A stretch of 64,000 bases of DNA from Caulobacter sp. UNC358MFTsu5.1 (GCF_000712075.1 NZ_JONW01000009.1:124001-188000); one strand, 5' to 3'; numbered from the stretch's first letter, positions 39,376 to 48,174 are shown. The notes: generated by a model not told the origin, from the sequence alone. A program made the numbers and translations.

Positions 39376-40047
39376 CTAGGCCGACGGGATGGAGCAGCCC
39401 TGCCCCAGGTCGATGATCGAATGGAAGGTGCGGTTGTCGGACGAGGATTCGACCTTGCCCGGCACGATGCGCAGGGTTTCGTCGCCCCAGCGGCCGTAGG
39501 TGGCCCCGCCCGCTTTCTCGCACTTGCCGCCCGAGATCTGCTGGGCGCAGGCGTTGACGGTGATCTCGCCCGGCAGCTTGCGCCATTCGCCGCCGGCGTA
39601 GCGCCAGCAGACCGCCAGGGGCGTGCTGGCCGCGGTCGGCGTCGGGGCGGCCGGCGTCGCGGCCGGCGCGGGCACGGTCAGGGCCTCGGGCGGCGGCGGC
39701 AGCGGGGTCAGGACCGTGCCGGCCTGGTCGGCGGCGGCCAGGGCGCCGGTCTCGTCGACGCCCACGTCCAGGGCGCCGGTGGCCACGCCGTTCTTCTTGG
39801 CGCACTCGGCCAGGGTGATCTCGCCGACGAACTGGCCGCCGACAAAGCAGCGCAGCGGGCGGTTGGCGTCCAGCTTGTTGTCGTCGGCGCGGCCGGTCTC
39901 GACGATCAGGCCGGCGCGCGAGGCCGGCGGATCGGCGGTCGGCGACTTGTTGCCGTGCATCACGGTCAGGGCGATGCCGAGGCCCGCGATCAGGGCCAGG
40001 GCGGCGCCGCCGCCCAGCAACACGCGTCGATCTTTGAGAAGTTCCAT
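39376..40047 (-). CDS. Membrane-anchored protein of unknown function
   Basis: This 223-residue protein has one N-terminal membrane helix (VLLGGGAALALIAGLGIALTVM, residues ~9-30, in part). The periplasmic region is made of two cysteine-containing parts joined by a Pro/Ala/Thr linker (~120-145): RCFVGGQFVGEITLAECAKK, and VCWRYAGGEW...NACAQQISGGKCEK with a final Cys near the end. The even number of cysteines suggests disulfides. No known family or domain is evident. It lies between the lipoprotein gene and flaEY, on the same strand as both. Confidence 0.6.
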   Translation of the reverse strand: MELLKDRRVLLGGGAALALIAGLGIALTVMHGNKSPTADPPASRAGLIVETGRADDNKLDANRPLRCFVGGQFVGEITLAECAKKNGVATGALDVGVDETGALAAADQAGTVLTPLPPPPEALTVPAPAATPAAPTPTAASTPLAVCWRYAGGEWRKLPGEITVNACAQQISGGKCEKAGGATYGRWGDETLRIVPGKVESSSDNRTFHSIIDLGQGCSIPSA

Positions 40048-40126
40048 GATCCCTGGCTACGACGCGGTGATGACGCTTTCAAGTCCAAGGCTCAAGACGG
40101 CTTCCAGGGCCGTCGCGGCGCGCGCC

Positions 40127-42991
40127 CTAGCCGCCGCCGGTCAGGCGATCCAACGCCGCCTGGTAGTTGGCGATCTGGTTGGTCAGATAGGTCGGCACCG
40201 TGCCGGTGGCGTTGTTGTTCGAGGAGGCGGTCGCGTCGGTGCGCTTCACGCCGTTGGCGGTGTCGGCCATCTCGCGATAGGCGTTGCGGACCGCCGACAG
40301 GGCCTTGGTCATGGCCGACACGGCGGCGTTGCGGCCGACGTCGGTGGTCAGGTCCAGGCCCGTGTCCAGCGCGAAGCCGTAGATCGGCCCCTTGCCGTCG
40401 GCCGAGACCGTCTGGCCGTGATCGGTCTTGGTGTTGCGGACGATCCCCGGCTTCAGCCCCAGCGATTCCAGCACGTCGGTGCCGCCCTTGCCGGGCAGGA
40501 TCTCGACGGTCGAGGTGGTTTGGGACGGGCTGATCCGCAGGGTGCGGTTGTTGCCGACGCTGCTGAACTCGACCTTGGCCGCGTAGCCCGTGGCCTTGCG
40601 GATCTTGTCGGCCAGGGTGTCGAGCGTATCGTCCTGCTCGATCTTGATCGTGGTCAGGGTGCCGCGCGCCCGGGTGCGGACCTGGAAGGTGTCCCCCGCC
40701 CGCGCCGAGGTCGCAGAGACGATCTTGTCGGACTGGGTGAAGTCCATCTTGCCGCGCGGGATGCCGAAGACGTCCAGGGTGCTGGAGCCCGACGCGTCGA
40801 CCGCGATCGAGGTCGGCGTGGCGTAACCGTCCTTGCCGGTCAGCCGCTGCTCCCAGGAGGCCTGACCGGTGGCGACGTTGATCTGGGCGACGTAGCCGTC
40901 CTTCGTGCCGACCGTGGCCTCGCCCGCCAGGTCCTTGCCGGCCGAACCCACCAGCCAGGCCTGGCCGTTGGAGACCGCCATGCCGGTGACCGTGTCGTCG
41001 CCCGTCCCGCCGTAATAGGCCAGGGTGTCCTGGCTCTTGTCGGCCAGGTCCAGCGACAGGCGGGCCACGAACCCGTCCGAACCGCCCGAGGCGGCCTTGG
41101 TCTTGTTGTCGACGTCCAGCGCGCCGTTGGTGGTCGAGCCGCCGATGTAGAGCTGGCCGTTGTCGATGGTCAGGCCGGCGATGTTGCCGCCCTTCAGCGA
41201 ACCCAGGTCGCGCGTCGCGCCCTCGGTGAACGTCGCGGCCTTGGTGTAGGTCGTCGGTTCGGTGACCCAGACTTCCTTGTCGTTCAGATAGGTGCGCGGC
41301 TCGGTGACGATGGTGGTCGAGACGTCGAAACTGCGAAGCATCGCCTCGCTGCCTTCCTTGCTGGCCACCACCACCTGCGTGCCGTTGACCACGATGCCGG
41401 AGACGGTGTCGTCGTTCTCGCTGCCGAAATGGGTGGTGAACAGCGCCTTGGGCGTGCCGGCGATGTCGGTGGCGAAGGCGCTCAGATAGCTGTCGTAGCC
41501 GCCTTCCGTCGCGCCGGTGGCCGAGCCCGGGATGTCGGACTTGGTGCGGCCGCCCACATAGACCACGCCGTCCTCGCCGAAGGCCACGGCCGTGGCCTCG
41601 TCCTCCAGCATGCCGCCGCGGCGGACCGTCCAGGTCTCGTCGCCCTTGGCGTCGTAGAGGGTCACGAAGCTGTCGGTGAGCGTGCCGGCCGAGTCCGAAT
41701 TGATCGGGCCGTTGGTGGCGCCGGCCAGGCTGCCCGCCACCGAACCGGCGATGGCCACCTGGCCGTCGTCCGAGATGGCCATGTTGTAGCCGGTGGCGGT
41801 GTTCGAGGCGCCCAGGGTGCGGGCGTAGAGCAGCTTGCCCGACGAATCGTACTTCAGCAGGGCGACGTCCTGGTCGCCCTTGATCGTCTGGGTGCTGGTC
41901 GTGCCGTCAACATCGGCCAGGACGTAGAGCGAGCCATCGGGGCCCGTCATCGTCTTGTGGACCGTGCTGATCGTGCCTTCCAGCGTGTCGGAGAACACCT
42001 TGGTGCCCGGCTGGCCGGCCGTGCCGGGGCCGTACTTGGTCAGGGTGTTCTCGATCACCGCGTCGTCGGTGGTGGTGTCCTTGTCCGGATCCGGATTGCC
42101 GGCGGCCGTGGTGATGTAGACCGCCGGCTTGGCGGCCGGGGCCGAGAAGGTCAGGGTCTCGGTCAGGTCACCCTTGATCTGCAGGGCGAAGTCGTCGCCG
42201 GTGGCCGGCAGCTTGACGGTCTGGCCGTTGACCGTGGTGGTGCGCTCCTGGCCCACCGTGCGGTTGACCGCGAACTGGGTGTCGAAACCGGCGTCCGAGA
42301 GCTTCTGGTTGAAGAACGAGACGACGTTGGCCATCGTCCGCGGCGTCGAACCCATCTCCGACAGGTCCATCGTCACGTCCGTCGCCACGCCGAACTTCTT
42401 GACGTTCATCGTGAAGCTGACGTTGCCCTTGAACGTGGGCACCTCGTCGTCGACCTGGCCGCTGTAGATCGTGTTGGTGACGTAGTTGTAGTTGTTCTTC
42501 GGCACCCCGACGGTCGACTTGTCGCTGGTCATGACCGTGCCGGTCGTCAGGCGCATGCCATCGGTGCTGAGGTTCTGGACGTAGCTGTTGACCTCGTTCA
42601 GCCCCTTGCTGAACACGGCCTGCAGCCGCTTGATCTCGCTGTCGGTGACGCCCTTCTCGGCCGAGCGGTTGGCGATCGCCGACAGGGTGTTGAGCGCCTG
42701 ATAGGCGGCGAACAGCTTCTTGTAGTCGCCCGAGATCGTCGGGGACGCGGCGACGGCCGCAGCCTCGTCGACGAACTTGCGGCCGTTCAGGGCCGCCTTG
42801 ACCAGGTCGCTGGGCTCGCTGGTCATCGTCGTCCAGGGCGAGCTGGGCACCGTCTTGCCGCCCGAGGAGGACGGAGCGGACGACGAGGACTGGTTGGTCG
42901 ACGCGGTCGCGTTCGCGGCCAGGCCAGCGTTCTTGGCCTGATAATACCCGAGCAGCAGACTGGAATCGAAAGTGATCACAGCGGGTCCCAT
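40127..42991 (-). CDS. flaEY: FlaEY-like flagellar protein with beta-propeller centre
   Basis: This 954-residue protein matches my memory of the Caulobacter protein annotated as regulatory protein FlaEY. Residues 1-300 are flagellin/hook-associated-like, with long helices and Asn/Thr-rich strands (LAAYQALNTLSAIANRS type). Residues ~300-770 hold repeated GGxTNG/GGSDGFVARL units typical of SBBP beta-propeller repeats. Residues ~780-954 return to a hook/filament-cap-like pattern (DTLADKIRKATGYAAKVEFSS) and a C-terminal helix. There is no signal peptide, as expected for export through the flagellar type III system. The GTG at residue 5 (VITFDSSLLLGYYQ) is a possible alternative start. It lies downstream of fljJ. 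Confidence 0.8.
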   Translation of the reverse strand: MGPAVITFDSSLLLGYYQAKNAGLAANATASTNQSSSSAPSSSGGKTVPSSPWTTMTSEPSDLVKAALNGRKFVDEAAAVAASPTISGDYKKLFAAYQALNTLSAIANRSAEKGVTDSEIKRLQAVFSKGLNEVNSYVQNLSTDGMRLTTGTVMTSDKSTVGVPKNNYNYVTNTIYSGQVDDEVPTFKGNVSFTMNVKKFGVATDVTMDLSEMGSTPRTMANVVSFFNQKLSDAGFDTQFAVNRTVGQERTTTVNGQTVKLPATGDDFALQIKGDLTETLTFSAPAAKPAVYITTAAGNPDPDKDTTTDDAVIENTLTKYGPGTAGQPGTKVFSDTLEGTISTVHKTMTGPDGSLYVLADVDGTTSTQTIKGDQDVALLKYDSSGKLLYARTLGASNTATGYNMAISDDGQVAIAGSVAGSLAGATNGPINSDSAGTLTDSFVTLYDAKGDETWTVRRGGMLEDEATAVAFGEDGVVYVGGRTKSDIPGSATGATEGGYDSYLSAFATDIAGTPKALFTTHFGSENDDTVSGIVVNGTQVVVASKEGSEAMLRSFDVSTTIVTEPRTYLNDKEVWVTEPTTYTKAATFTEGATRDLGSLKGGNIAGLTIDNGQLYIGGSTTNGALDVDNKTKAASGGSDGFVARLSLDLADKSQDTLAYYGGTGDDTVTGMAVSNGQAWLVGSAGKDLAGEATVGTKDGYVAQINVATGQASWEQRLTGKDGYATPTSIAVDASGSSTLDVFGIPRGKMDFTQSDKIVSATSARAGDTFQVRTRARGTLTTIKIEQDDTLDTLADKIRKATGYAAKVEFSSVGNNRTLRISPSQTTSTVEILPGKGGTDVLESLGLKPGIVRNTKTDHGQTVSADGKGPIYGFALDTGLDLTTDVGRNAAVSAMTKALSAVRNAYREMADTANGVKRTDATASSNNNATGTVPTYLTNQIANYQAALDRLTGGG

Positions 42992-43071
42992 CGGGACGCA
43001 CTACGCCCCACGATTCGATTGTCCGCGATGATCGCTGACGTTTCGTTAAGACGTATGAATCGAAGTCGGGA

Positions 43072-43626
43072 TCAGGCCGCGATCAGGTGGGCGTCGGTCA
43101 GCGAGCGCCGGACCTCGCCCCGCAGCTCGCGCCATTCCTCGGCCAGGATGCCCAGCAGGACCACGTCCCGGGGCTCGCCGTCCTTCAGCACGTGGCCGCG
43201 CAGATAGCCTTCGCGACGGAAGCCGGAGGCCGCCTGGGCCTTCAGCGCCGCGTCGTTGTCGGCCATGACCTCGGCGAAGACCTTGTGCAGGCCCAGCTCG
43301 CCGAAGGCGCGGTCCAGTCCCAGCACCTGAGCGGCGCGCCCCACGCCCCTGCCCCGCGCCTCGGCCGAACCGAGGAACCAGTTCCAGCCGGCGCGACGAT
43401 GATGGCTGAGCAGGCCCGTCAGGGTCAGAAGGCCCGACGGTTCGCCGGCCCGGACGATCATCCAGCCGCGCATGTCGGGATCGGAACGCAGGGCCTGGAA
43501 CCAGGCGGCGTGGGCCTCGCGGCTCGGAAAGGCCGCGTCGGACATCCACCGGTCGACTTCCGGTTCGCCCCGCCATTGGAACAGGACCGCCTCGTCGCCG
43601 TCCGTCAAATCGCGAAGCTCGATCAT
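43072..43626 (-). CDS. GNAT acetyltransferase, PseH-like
   Basis: This 184-residue GNAT acetyltransferase of the RimJ/PseH branch begins MIELRDLTDGDEAVLFQWRGEPEVDRWM, as PseH does, and has the acetyl-CoA-binding turn EARGRGVGRAAQVLGLD (R/Q-x-x-G-x-G). PseH acetylates the 4-amino group of the sugar nucleotide on the way to pseudaminic acid. The place between flaEY and fljJ strongly suggests a role in flagellin glycosylation. A second PseH-like gene lies at 50968, so the two may differ in sugar substrate or be redundant. Confidence 0.78.
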   Translation of the reverse strand: MIELRDLTDGDEAVLFQWRGEPEVDRWMSDAAFPSREAHAAWFQALRSDPDMRGWMIVRAGEPSGLLTLTGLLSHHRRAGWNWFLGSAEARGRGVGRAAQVLGLDRAFGELGLHKVFAEVMADNDAALKAQAASGFRREGYLRGHVLKDGEPRDVVLLGILAEEWRELRGEVRRSLTDAHLIAA

Positions 43627-43685
43627 ACCGGGTCGATTCTCCCAACTAGCGTGGCGGAGAGTCTACCCCGCGCGGGGCCTCAGGC

Positions 43686-44525
43686 CTAGCTGCCGCCGTT
43701 GAACAGCGACAGGATGATCTGCGGCGCCTGGTTGGCGATCGACAGCGCCTGGGCGCCGAGCTGTTGCTTGACCTGCAAGGCCTGCAGGCGCGCGCTTTCC
43801 TTGGCCATGTCGGCGTCGACGAGGTTGCCCACGCCGGTCTCGAGCACGTCGTTGAGCTTGGACACGAAGGTGTTGTGGGCTTCGATCTGCTTGGCTTGCG
43901 AGCCGATCGAGCCGACGGCCTGGTTCACCGCCGTCATCGTCGCGTCCAGGCGCGACAGCACGCTGGCGGCCAGGGTCTGGGTGTTGATCTTGTCGTTCAG
44001 CGACAGCGTGTTGATCGTGCTGCTCAGCGACAGGTTCTGCAGGTTCAGCGTGATCACGGTGGCGGCGTCGGCGTCGGCCAGGAACGTGATGTTGCTCGGC
44101 TCGCTGCCGTTCAGGATGTTGGCGCCGTCGAACGTGGCGCTGTTGATCACCTGCGTCATGTTCTTCAGCAGGCTCTGGAAGTCGGCGTTCAGCGAGTTGC
44201 GCGACTGGGTCGACAGCGAGGTGTCCTTGGCGGCGACCACCTTCTCGCGCATCTGGGTCAGCAGATCCGAGACCGATTCCCCCGCGGCCAGGGCCACGTC
44301 GGTGATCGAGGTGGCGCGGTCCAGGCTCATCTTCACCGCGTTCAGGGCCGAGCGGTCGGCGCGCTGATCCTGGGCGATCGACCAGACCGCGGCGTTGTCC
44401 TTGGCGCTGGAGATCGCGAGACCGGTGTTGATGCGCGACTGCACGCCGCCCATCTCGTCGTTGGTCTTGTTCAGATTCTGCAGGGCGATCAGCGCAGGCT
44501 GATTGGTGTTCACGCTCAGCGTCAT
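43686..44525 (-). CDS. fljJ: Flagellin, FljJ type
   Basis: This 279-residue flagellin has the conserved N-terminal (MTLSVNTNQPALIALQNLN) and C-terminal (LSIANQAPQIILSLF) helices and a short variable middle. It is clearly more divergent than the two other flagellins here, and it ends in NGGS after the LF. This fits FljJ of Caulobacter, which as I recall is reported to act with FlbT in controlling translation of the other flagellins. The ATG at 44525 has GGAG upstream. Unlike the others it has no recognisable sigma-54 promoter; a near-perfect palindrome lies upstream at 44623-44644. Confidence 0.85.
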   Translation of the reverse strand: MTLSVNTNQPALIALQNLNKTNDEMGGVQSRINTGLAISSAKDNAAVWSIAQDQRADRSALNAVKMSLDRATSITDVALAAGESVSDLLTQMREKVVAAKDTSLSTQSRNSLNADFQSLLKNMTQVINSATFDGANILNGSEPSNITFLADADAATVITLNLQNLSLSSTINTLSLNDKINTQTLAASVLSRLDATMTAVNQAVGSIGSQAKQIEAHNTFVSKLNDVLETGVGNLVDADMAKESARLQALQVKQQLGAQALSIANQAPQIILSLFNGGS

Positions 44526-44622
44526 CACGGTCTCCGAACGGCGGTTCTTGCCAATGTGGCTCGGAACGCGATTCGGCGGCCGAGCAGGTCGACCGTGAAC
44601 TTGAGGCTCAGGGAGTAAGAAT

Positions 44623-44644
44623 ATGGTTAACGCGCGTAAACCAT
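44623..44644. promoter_or_regulatory. 22-bp near-perfect palindrome upstream of fljJ
   Basis: ATGGTTAACGC and GCGTAAACCAT form a 22-bp inverted repeat with 10 of 11 pairs matching and no spacer. It is about 98 bp before the fljJ ATG in an otherwise ordinary 176-bp gap. It looks like a dimeric regulator site, but I cannot name the protein. The central TTAAC resembles a CtrA half-site. Confidence 0.5.
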
Positions 44645-44701
44645 GTTCCGCCTGCGACGCCAGGTCGCGGCGAACACGGTCCTAGGGGGCGGAGCGCCCT
44701 C

Positions 44702-45025
44702 TCAGGTCAGGCCGTCGAAAACCTCGCCCGGGTCGTAGTGCTCGGCCTGCTTGAAGCGGAGCACGTCCTCGCGGGGAAACTGCTGCAGGACGTCGCCGGT
44801 CCGGCGATCGACCGTCTTGTAGACGTACGAACCCGAAACGGGATCCTGCTCGATCACCAGTCGCAGGTCGCCCGGTTGGGGGCCCGCGGCGGCGGCCGGC
44901 TTCTCCGGAGCCTCCGAAACGACAGGACCGCCCGCGGGTTGGCCCGGGACGGTGTAGGCATTGGCGGCCGAAGACGGCGCGGTCGGTTCTGGTATCGGCT
45001 GTGTCAGTGCGGCTTTGGTTTCCAT
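44702..45025 (-). CDS. flaG: FlaG family protein
   Basis: This 107-residue protein has a disordered Pro/Ala-rich first half and a C-terminal FlaG domain (LRLVIEQDPVSGSYVYKTVDRRTGDVLQQFPREDVLRF, given in part), with the family's D..TGEV..Q.P pattern. FlaG proteins influence filament length in other bacteria. It lies between the fljK and fljJ genes on the same strand, which fits. The name refers to the FlaG protein family and not to the old Caulobacter flaG genetic locus. It has no signal sequence. Confidence 0.8.
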   Translation of the reverse strand: METKAALTQPIPEPTAPSSAANAYTVPGQPAGGPVVSEAPEKPAAAAGPQPGDLRLVIEQDPVSGSYVYKTVDRRTGDVLQQFPREDVLRFKQAEHYDPGEVFDGLT

Positions 45026-45097
45026 TACTCCTATCGTCGCCGGGTCACGGCGGCGCCTCTGGTGAACCCTCCTCCCGGCTCAAGGCCGACGGAAGGC

Positions 45098-45123
45098 GGG
45101 GACGGGCCCGAAGGCCCGCCCCC
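45098..45123 (-). terminator. Stable hairpin after fljK
   Basis: GGGGCGGGCC and GGCCC.GTCCCC pair around a CGAA-type tetraloop directly after the fljK stop, read on the minus strand. No T-run follows, so it may stabilise the mRNA end more than terminate. Confidence 0.5.
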
Positions 45124-45131
45124 AGGTGTCC

Positions 45132-45953
45132 CTATCGGAACAGGCTCAGGATCGAGCCGGTCGACTGGTTGGCGATCGAGAGCGCCTGGATGCCCAGCTG
45201 CTGCTTGGTTTGCAGCGACTGCAGCTTGGCGCTTTCCTTGGCCAGGTCGGCGTCGACCAGGTTGCCCACGCCCGCGTCGAGGCTGTCTTGCAGCTTGCCG
45301 ACGAAGGTCAGGTGGGTGTCCAGGCCGGTCGAGCTGGTGCCCAGCGAAGCCAGCTTGTTGGTGGCGGTGCCGATGGCCTTGCCGACGGTGTCGATCATGG
45401 TCTTGGCGGCCGCGGCGGTCGTGAAGGTCGACGTCGTGGTCATGCCGATACCCTTCAGCGACAGGGTCTTGGAGCTGACCGTGAACTGCGAACCGTCCGA
45501 GTTGGCCAGGAAGGCCAGCTTCTGGGTCGAGCCGTCGGCGATCGACACGCCGTTGAACTTGGCGTTGGTGACGGCCTTGGTGATCTGGTCGCGCAGGCTT
45601 TCGAAGTCCGACTTCAGGGCGTTGAACGAGGCGGTGTTCAGCGAGGTGTCGGAAGCGGCCAGGGCCTTTTCCTTCATCTTGCCCAGCAGGTCGGTGATGG
45701 TGTCGCCGGCCGCGAGGGCCACGTCGATGGTCGACTGGCCGCGTTGCAGCGAGTCCTTCACGGCGTTCAGCGAGCTGGAGGTGGCCGACTGGTTCTTGGC
45801 CATGGCCCAGATAGCGCCATTGTCCTTGGCGGTACCGACCTTCTTACCGGTGTTGATGCGTTGTTGCGTGACCTGAAGCTCGCTGTTGGTGGCGTTCAGG
45901 TTTTGCAGGGCGATCATCGCGCCGGCGTTCGTGTTGATGCTATTCAGCGGCAT
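45132..45953 (-). CDS. fljK: Flagellin (FljK-type filament subunit)
   Basis: This 273-residue major-type flagellin is closely related to the one at 46274. The D0/D1 helices are complete ([20 protein letters not shown] at the start and [18 protein letters not shown] at the end), with a short D2-less centre and no cysteines. It forms the filament after export by the flagellar system and is probably glycosylated on Ser/Thr. A sigma-54 promoter (46026-46040) lies about 75-90 bp upstream, giving a leader of ~60 nt where FlbT could act. Assignment to FljK rather than FljL rests on gene order. Confidence 0.88.
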   Translation of the reverse strand: MPLNSINTNAGAMIALQNLNATNSELQVTQQRINTGKKVGTAKDNGAIWAMAKNQSATSSSLNAVKDSLQRGQSTIDVALAAGDTITDLLGKMKEKALAASDTSLNTASFNALKSDFESLRDQITKAVTNAKFNGVSIADGSTQKLAFLANSDGSQFTVSSKTLSLKGIGMTTTSTFTTAAAAKTMIDTVGKAIGTATNKLASLGTSSTGLDTHLTFVGKLQDSLDAGVGNLVDADLAKESAKLQSLQTKQQLGIQALSIANQSTGSILSLFR

Positions 45954-46025
45954 CGCAACAGTTCCTATTCAAGGGTTCCGACGTCATTTTGACTGCCGGG
46001 AGCTTTTTGCTCATCGAACTAGGAA

Positions 46026-46040
46026 GCAATGATCGGGCCA
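46026..46040 (-). promoter_or_regulatory. Sigma-54 promoter of fljK
   Basis: On the minus strand TGGCCCGATCATTGC matches the -24/-12 consensus TGGCACG-N4-TTGC with GG and GC correctly spaced. The predicted start is near 46014. A CTGCC-CAGTA-GGCAG palindrome (46044-46058) lies just upstream. Confidence 0.85.
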
Positions 46041-46113
46041 AAACTGCCCAGTAGGCAGAAATTGCCAACAGCTTGAAATTGCAAAGTTATAGTTTTGTTT
46101 ACTGTGATTTTGA

Positions 46114-46161
46114 TGGGCAATAACTGCCGAGCGACATATCGCCTCGGCAAAATATGCCGGG
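46114..46161. promoter_or_regulatory. Two ftr-like FlbD sites upstream of fljK
   Basis: TGGGCAATAACTGCCGAG (46114-46131) and CTCGGCAAAATATGCCGGG (46143-46161) share GGCAA...TGCCG cores and lie 100-147 bp upstream of the predicted fljK start. This is the position of ftr enhancers bound by the sigma-54 activator FlbD. The 320-bp gap between the two flagellin genes otherwise holds the promoter and a terminator. Confidence 0.55.
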
Positions 46162-46206
46162 CAATTTTAGGTTGGCTTCGGACAATTCGACGAACGCCGG
46201 TCCGTG

Positions 46207-46243
46207 GAAAAAGAAATGCCGGACGGTCCGTAGACCGTCCGGC
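46207..46243 (-). terminator. Rho-independent terminator of fljL
   Basis: On the minus strand GCCGGACGGTC/GACCGTCCGGC forms a perfect 11-bp stem with a four-base loop, followed by ATTTCTTTTTCC. It lies ~30 bp after the flagellin stop at 46274. Confidence 0.92.
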
Positions 46244-46273
46244 TTTGATCGCTTCTTGGAGCCTAGTCGCCGA

Positions 46274-47092
46274 TCACTTGAAGAGCGACAGGATCGACTG
46301 AGGCGTCTGATTGGCGATCGACAGGGCTTGAACGCCCAGTTGCTGCTTCGTCTGCAGCGACTGCAGCTTCGCGCTTTCCTTGGCCAGGTCCGCATCGACC
46401 AGGTTGCCCACGCCCGAGTCCAGGCTGTCCTGCAGCTTACCCGTGAAGGTCAGGTGCATGTCCAGACCGGTCGAGCTGGTGCCCAGGCTCGCCAGCTTGT
46501 TCGTCGCCGTGGTCATCGACTTGGTGATCGTGTCGATCATGGTCTTGGCCGCGGCGGCGGTCGTGAAGGTCGAGGTCGTGGTCAGACCCAGGCCCTTCAG
46601 CGACAGAGTCTTGGCGCTCACCGTGTAGGCGACACCGTCCGAGTTGCTGAGGAACTGCAGCTTGGTGGTGGTGCCGTCGACGAGGCTGACGCCGTTGAAC
46701 TTGGCGTTGGTGACAGCCTTGGTGATCTGGTCACGCAGCGAGGTGAAGTCCGAGACCAGGGCGTTGAACGAGGCGGTGTTCAGCGAGGTGTCGGAAGCGG
46801 CCAGGGCCTTTTCCTTCATCTTGCCGAGCAGGTCGGTGATGGTGTCGCCAGCGGCAAGGCCGACATCGATCGTGGACTGACCGCGCTGGAGGGAATCCTT
46901 CACGGCGTTCAGCGAGCTCGACGTCGCGCTTTGCATCTTGGCCATCGACCAGATCGCGCCGTTGTCCTTGGCGTTGGAGATCTTCTTGCCGGTGTTGATG
47001 CGTTGCTGAGTGTTTTGGAGCTCCGAGTTGGTGGCGTTCAGGTTTTGCAGCGCGATCATGGCGCCGGCATTGGTGTTGATCGAGTTCAGCAT
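46274..47092 (-). CDS. fljL: Flagellin (FljL-type filament subunit)
   Basis: This 272-residue flagellin starts at the ATG at 47092 ([18 protein letters not shown]); in-frame codons upstream (ARNT) are not part of the conserved start. It is nearly identical in plan to fljK, with conserved N- and C-terminal coiled-coil helices, a short variable centre and the final LSLFK. Long stretches of DNA identity with fljK show a recent duplication or gene conversion. It has its own sigma-54 promoter at 47165-47179, giving a ~60-nt leader, and its own terminator. Gene order suggests FljL. Confidence 0.88.
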   Translation of the reverse strand: MLNSINTNAGAMIALQNLNATNSELQNTQQRINTGKKISNAKDNGAIWSMAKMQSATSSSLNAVKDSLQRGQSTIDVGLAAGDTITDLLGKMKEKALAASDTSLNTASFNALVSDFTSLRDQITKAVTNAKFNGVSLVDGTTTKLQFLSNSDGVAYTVSAKTLSLKGLGLTTTSTFTTAAAAKTMIDTITKSMTTATNKLASLGTSSTGLDMHLTFTGKLQDSLDSGVGNLVDADLAKESAKLQSLQTKQQLGVQALSIANQTPQSILSLFK

Positions 47093-47164
47093 GGTGTTTC
47101 TCGCCATTTTGGGAGGATTGCCCCGGCGTTTTGCCGGTCGGGCGTTTTGCCCGCGGGAACCATC

Positions 47165-47179
47165 GCAAGCGGCGGGCCA
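47165..47179 (-). promoter_or_regulatory. Sigma-54 promoter of fljL
   Basis: On the minus strand TGGCCCGCCGCTTGC matches TGGCACG-N4-TTGC and carries the same -24 TGGCCCG as the fljK promoter. The predicted start is near 47153. Confidence 0.85.
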
Positions 47180-47294
47180 ATCGGCGCCGCACGGAGAGAA
47201 TCGCTAAATCGCTGTTTTGAAATGGATTTTTTGAATACCGCGTTCGCTGCGGCGCCGCCGATCGCCTGCAGAAACAGCCGGGCGGCAGCTTTTA

Positions 47295-47310
47295 CCGGAA
47301 AGGTTTGCCG
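47295..47310. promoter_or_regulatory. ftr-like FlbD site upstream of fljL
   Basis: Read on the minus strand, CGGCAAACCTTTCCGG shares CGGCAAA and CCGG at the same spacing with the site CGGCAAAATATGCCGG upstream of fljK. It lies about 140-155 bp upstream of the predicted fljL start, a similar distance. Confidence 0.45.
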
Positions 47311-47348
47311 TCGGGGCCGCGGCCCCCTGCCCGGTCGTCCGCGCATTG

Positions 47349-47378
47349 AAAAGGCGGGCGCCGAAACCGACGCCCGCC
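47349..47378 (-). terminator. Rho-independent terminator of flbT-flaF
   Basis: On the minus strand GGCGGGCG/CGCCCGCC form a perfect 8-bp stem followed by TTTTCAA. A second perfect stem (GGCCCGCC/GGCGGGCC, 47404-47422) lies between it and the flaF stop. Confidence 0.8.
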
Positions 47379-47426
47379 CCGCCATGACGGCTCAATTCAA
47401 GCTGGCCCGCCGGAGGCGGGCCGGGA

Positions 47427-47789
47427 TCAGGCCCCGTCGGAACGGCCGGCCAGGCCCTGCATGATCATGCGGTTGATCTCGATCAGCGGCTCGAAATCCT
47501 CCTCCTTGCGCATGATGGCGCTGGAGTGGCGGCCGACCCAGAGGCTGAGCGAGATGATGCTGGCGCGCAGCTGCACCGGCAGGGTGTTCTCCGGCAGCGC
47601 GCAGTCGGTCGCCAGGGCCGACCACACGCGCCGGTTCCAGTCGAGCGCGTCGATGCGCGTGGCGATGTCGTCCGCCGGCGCTTCGGACGCGGCCATGAGG
47701 GCGCGCGTCACCTGACCGAACAGACGGTATTCCATCTCGCGCGGGTTTTCGGTCCGCGTCGCCGTCTGTTGATAGGCCCTAAGAGACAT
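47427..47789 (-). CDS. flaF: Flagellar protein FlaF
   Basis: FlaF is a small cytoplasmic helical protein, needed in Caulobacter for flagellin synthesis and export, acting opposite to or together with FlbT. The 120-residue protein starts [25 protein letters not shown], which matches the family. It has the central [23 protein letters not shown] and ends with [10 protein letters not shown]. The start overlaps the end of flbT by 11 bp, so the two are translated from one mRNA. Two stable hairpins follow the gene. Confidence 0.95.
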   Translation of the reverse strand: MSLRAYQQTATRTENPREMEYRLFGQVTRALMAASEAPADDIATRIDALDWNRRVWSALATDCALPENTLPVQLRASIISLSLWVGRHSSAIMRKEEDFEPLIEINRMIMQGLAGRSDGA

Positions 47790-48174
47790 GCCCCAACCTC
47801 TGATCTTCGTACTCGATTAGCTTCCGGCTCAGCATGAGCGCCTTGTAGTACTCGCGGGCCATCACGTGCTTGGAGATGGCGATGCAGTCGCCCAGCACGT
47901 CGGGATTGCGCACCACGCCCATGAATTCGGTCAGGCGGGTGGCGAATTCCTCGTACTGGCGCTCGGCGCCGGCCTCGTCCAGGTACATCATCATGACCGG
48001 GAAATAGATCCGGCGCGCCGGCGTCGTGGCTTCGTCGGGCTGCATGATGTCCTTCTCACGCAGCACGGAGGCCTTGTTCTGGAGGACCAGCACGCCGCGA
48101 CGGTCGCCGTTCTGGACGACCGCGCCGTTCAGCACGAATTTCTCGCCGGGTTTCAGCGACAGCTTCAATGGCAC
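47779..48174 (-). CDS. flbT: Flagellin translation repressor FlbT
   Basis: FlbT binds the 5' leader of flagellin mRNA and blocks its translation until the hook is complete. The protein is 131 residues from the GTG at 48174, which gives [20 protein letters not shown] and matches known FlbT starts (MPLKLSLK). AGGGAG lies upstream. The extra 12 codons before it are not typical. Conserved segments include [29 protein letters not shown] and [21 protein letters not shown]. It is the first gene of flbT-flaF and is divergent from flmG. Confidence 0.95.
   Translation of the reverse strand: MPLKLSLKPGEKFVLNGAVVQNGDRRGVLVLQNKASVLREKDIMQPDEATTPARRIYFPVMMMYLDEAGAERQYEEFATRLTEFMGVVRNPDVLGDCIAISKHVMAREYYKALMLSRKLIEYEDQRLGHVS

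Noticed and set aside
39623..43207. 1194-codon plus-strand open frame
   Set aside because: It is the antisense shadow of flaEY and its neighbours; no start site or protein motif supports it.
45132..47092. Long direct repeat of about 800 bp
   Set aside because: It is simply the two paralogous flagellin genes fljK and fljL, not a mobile element.
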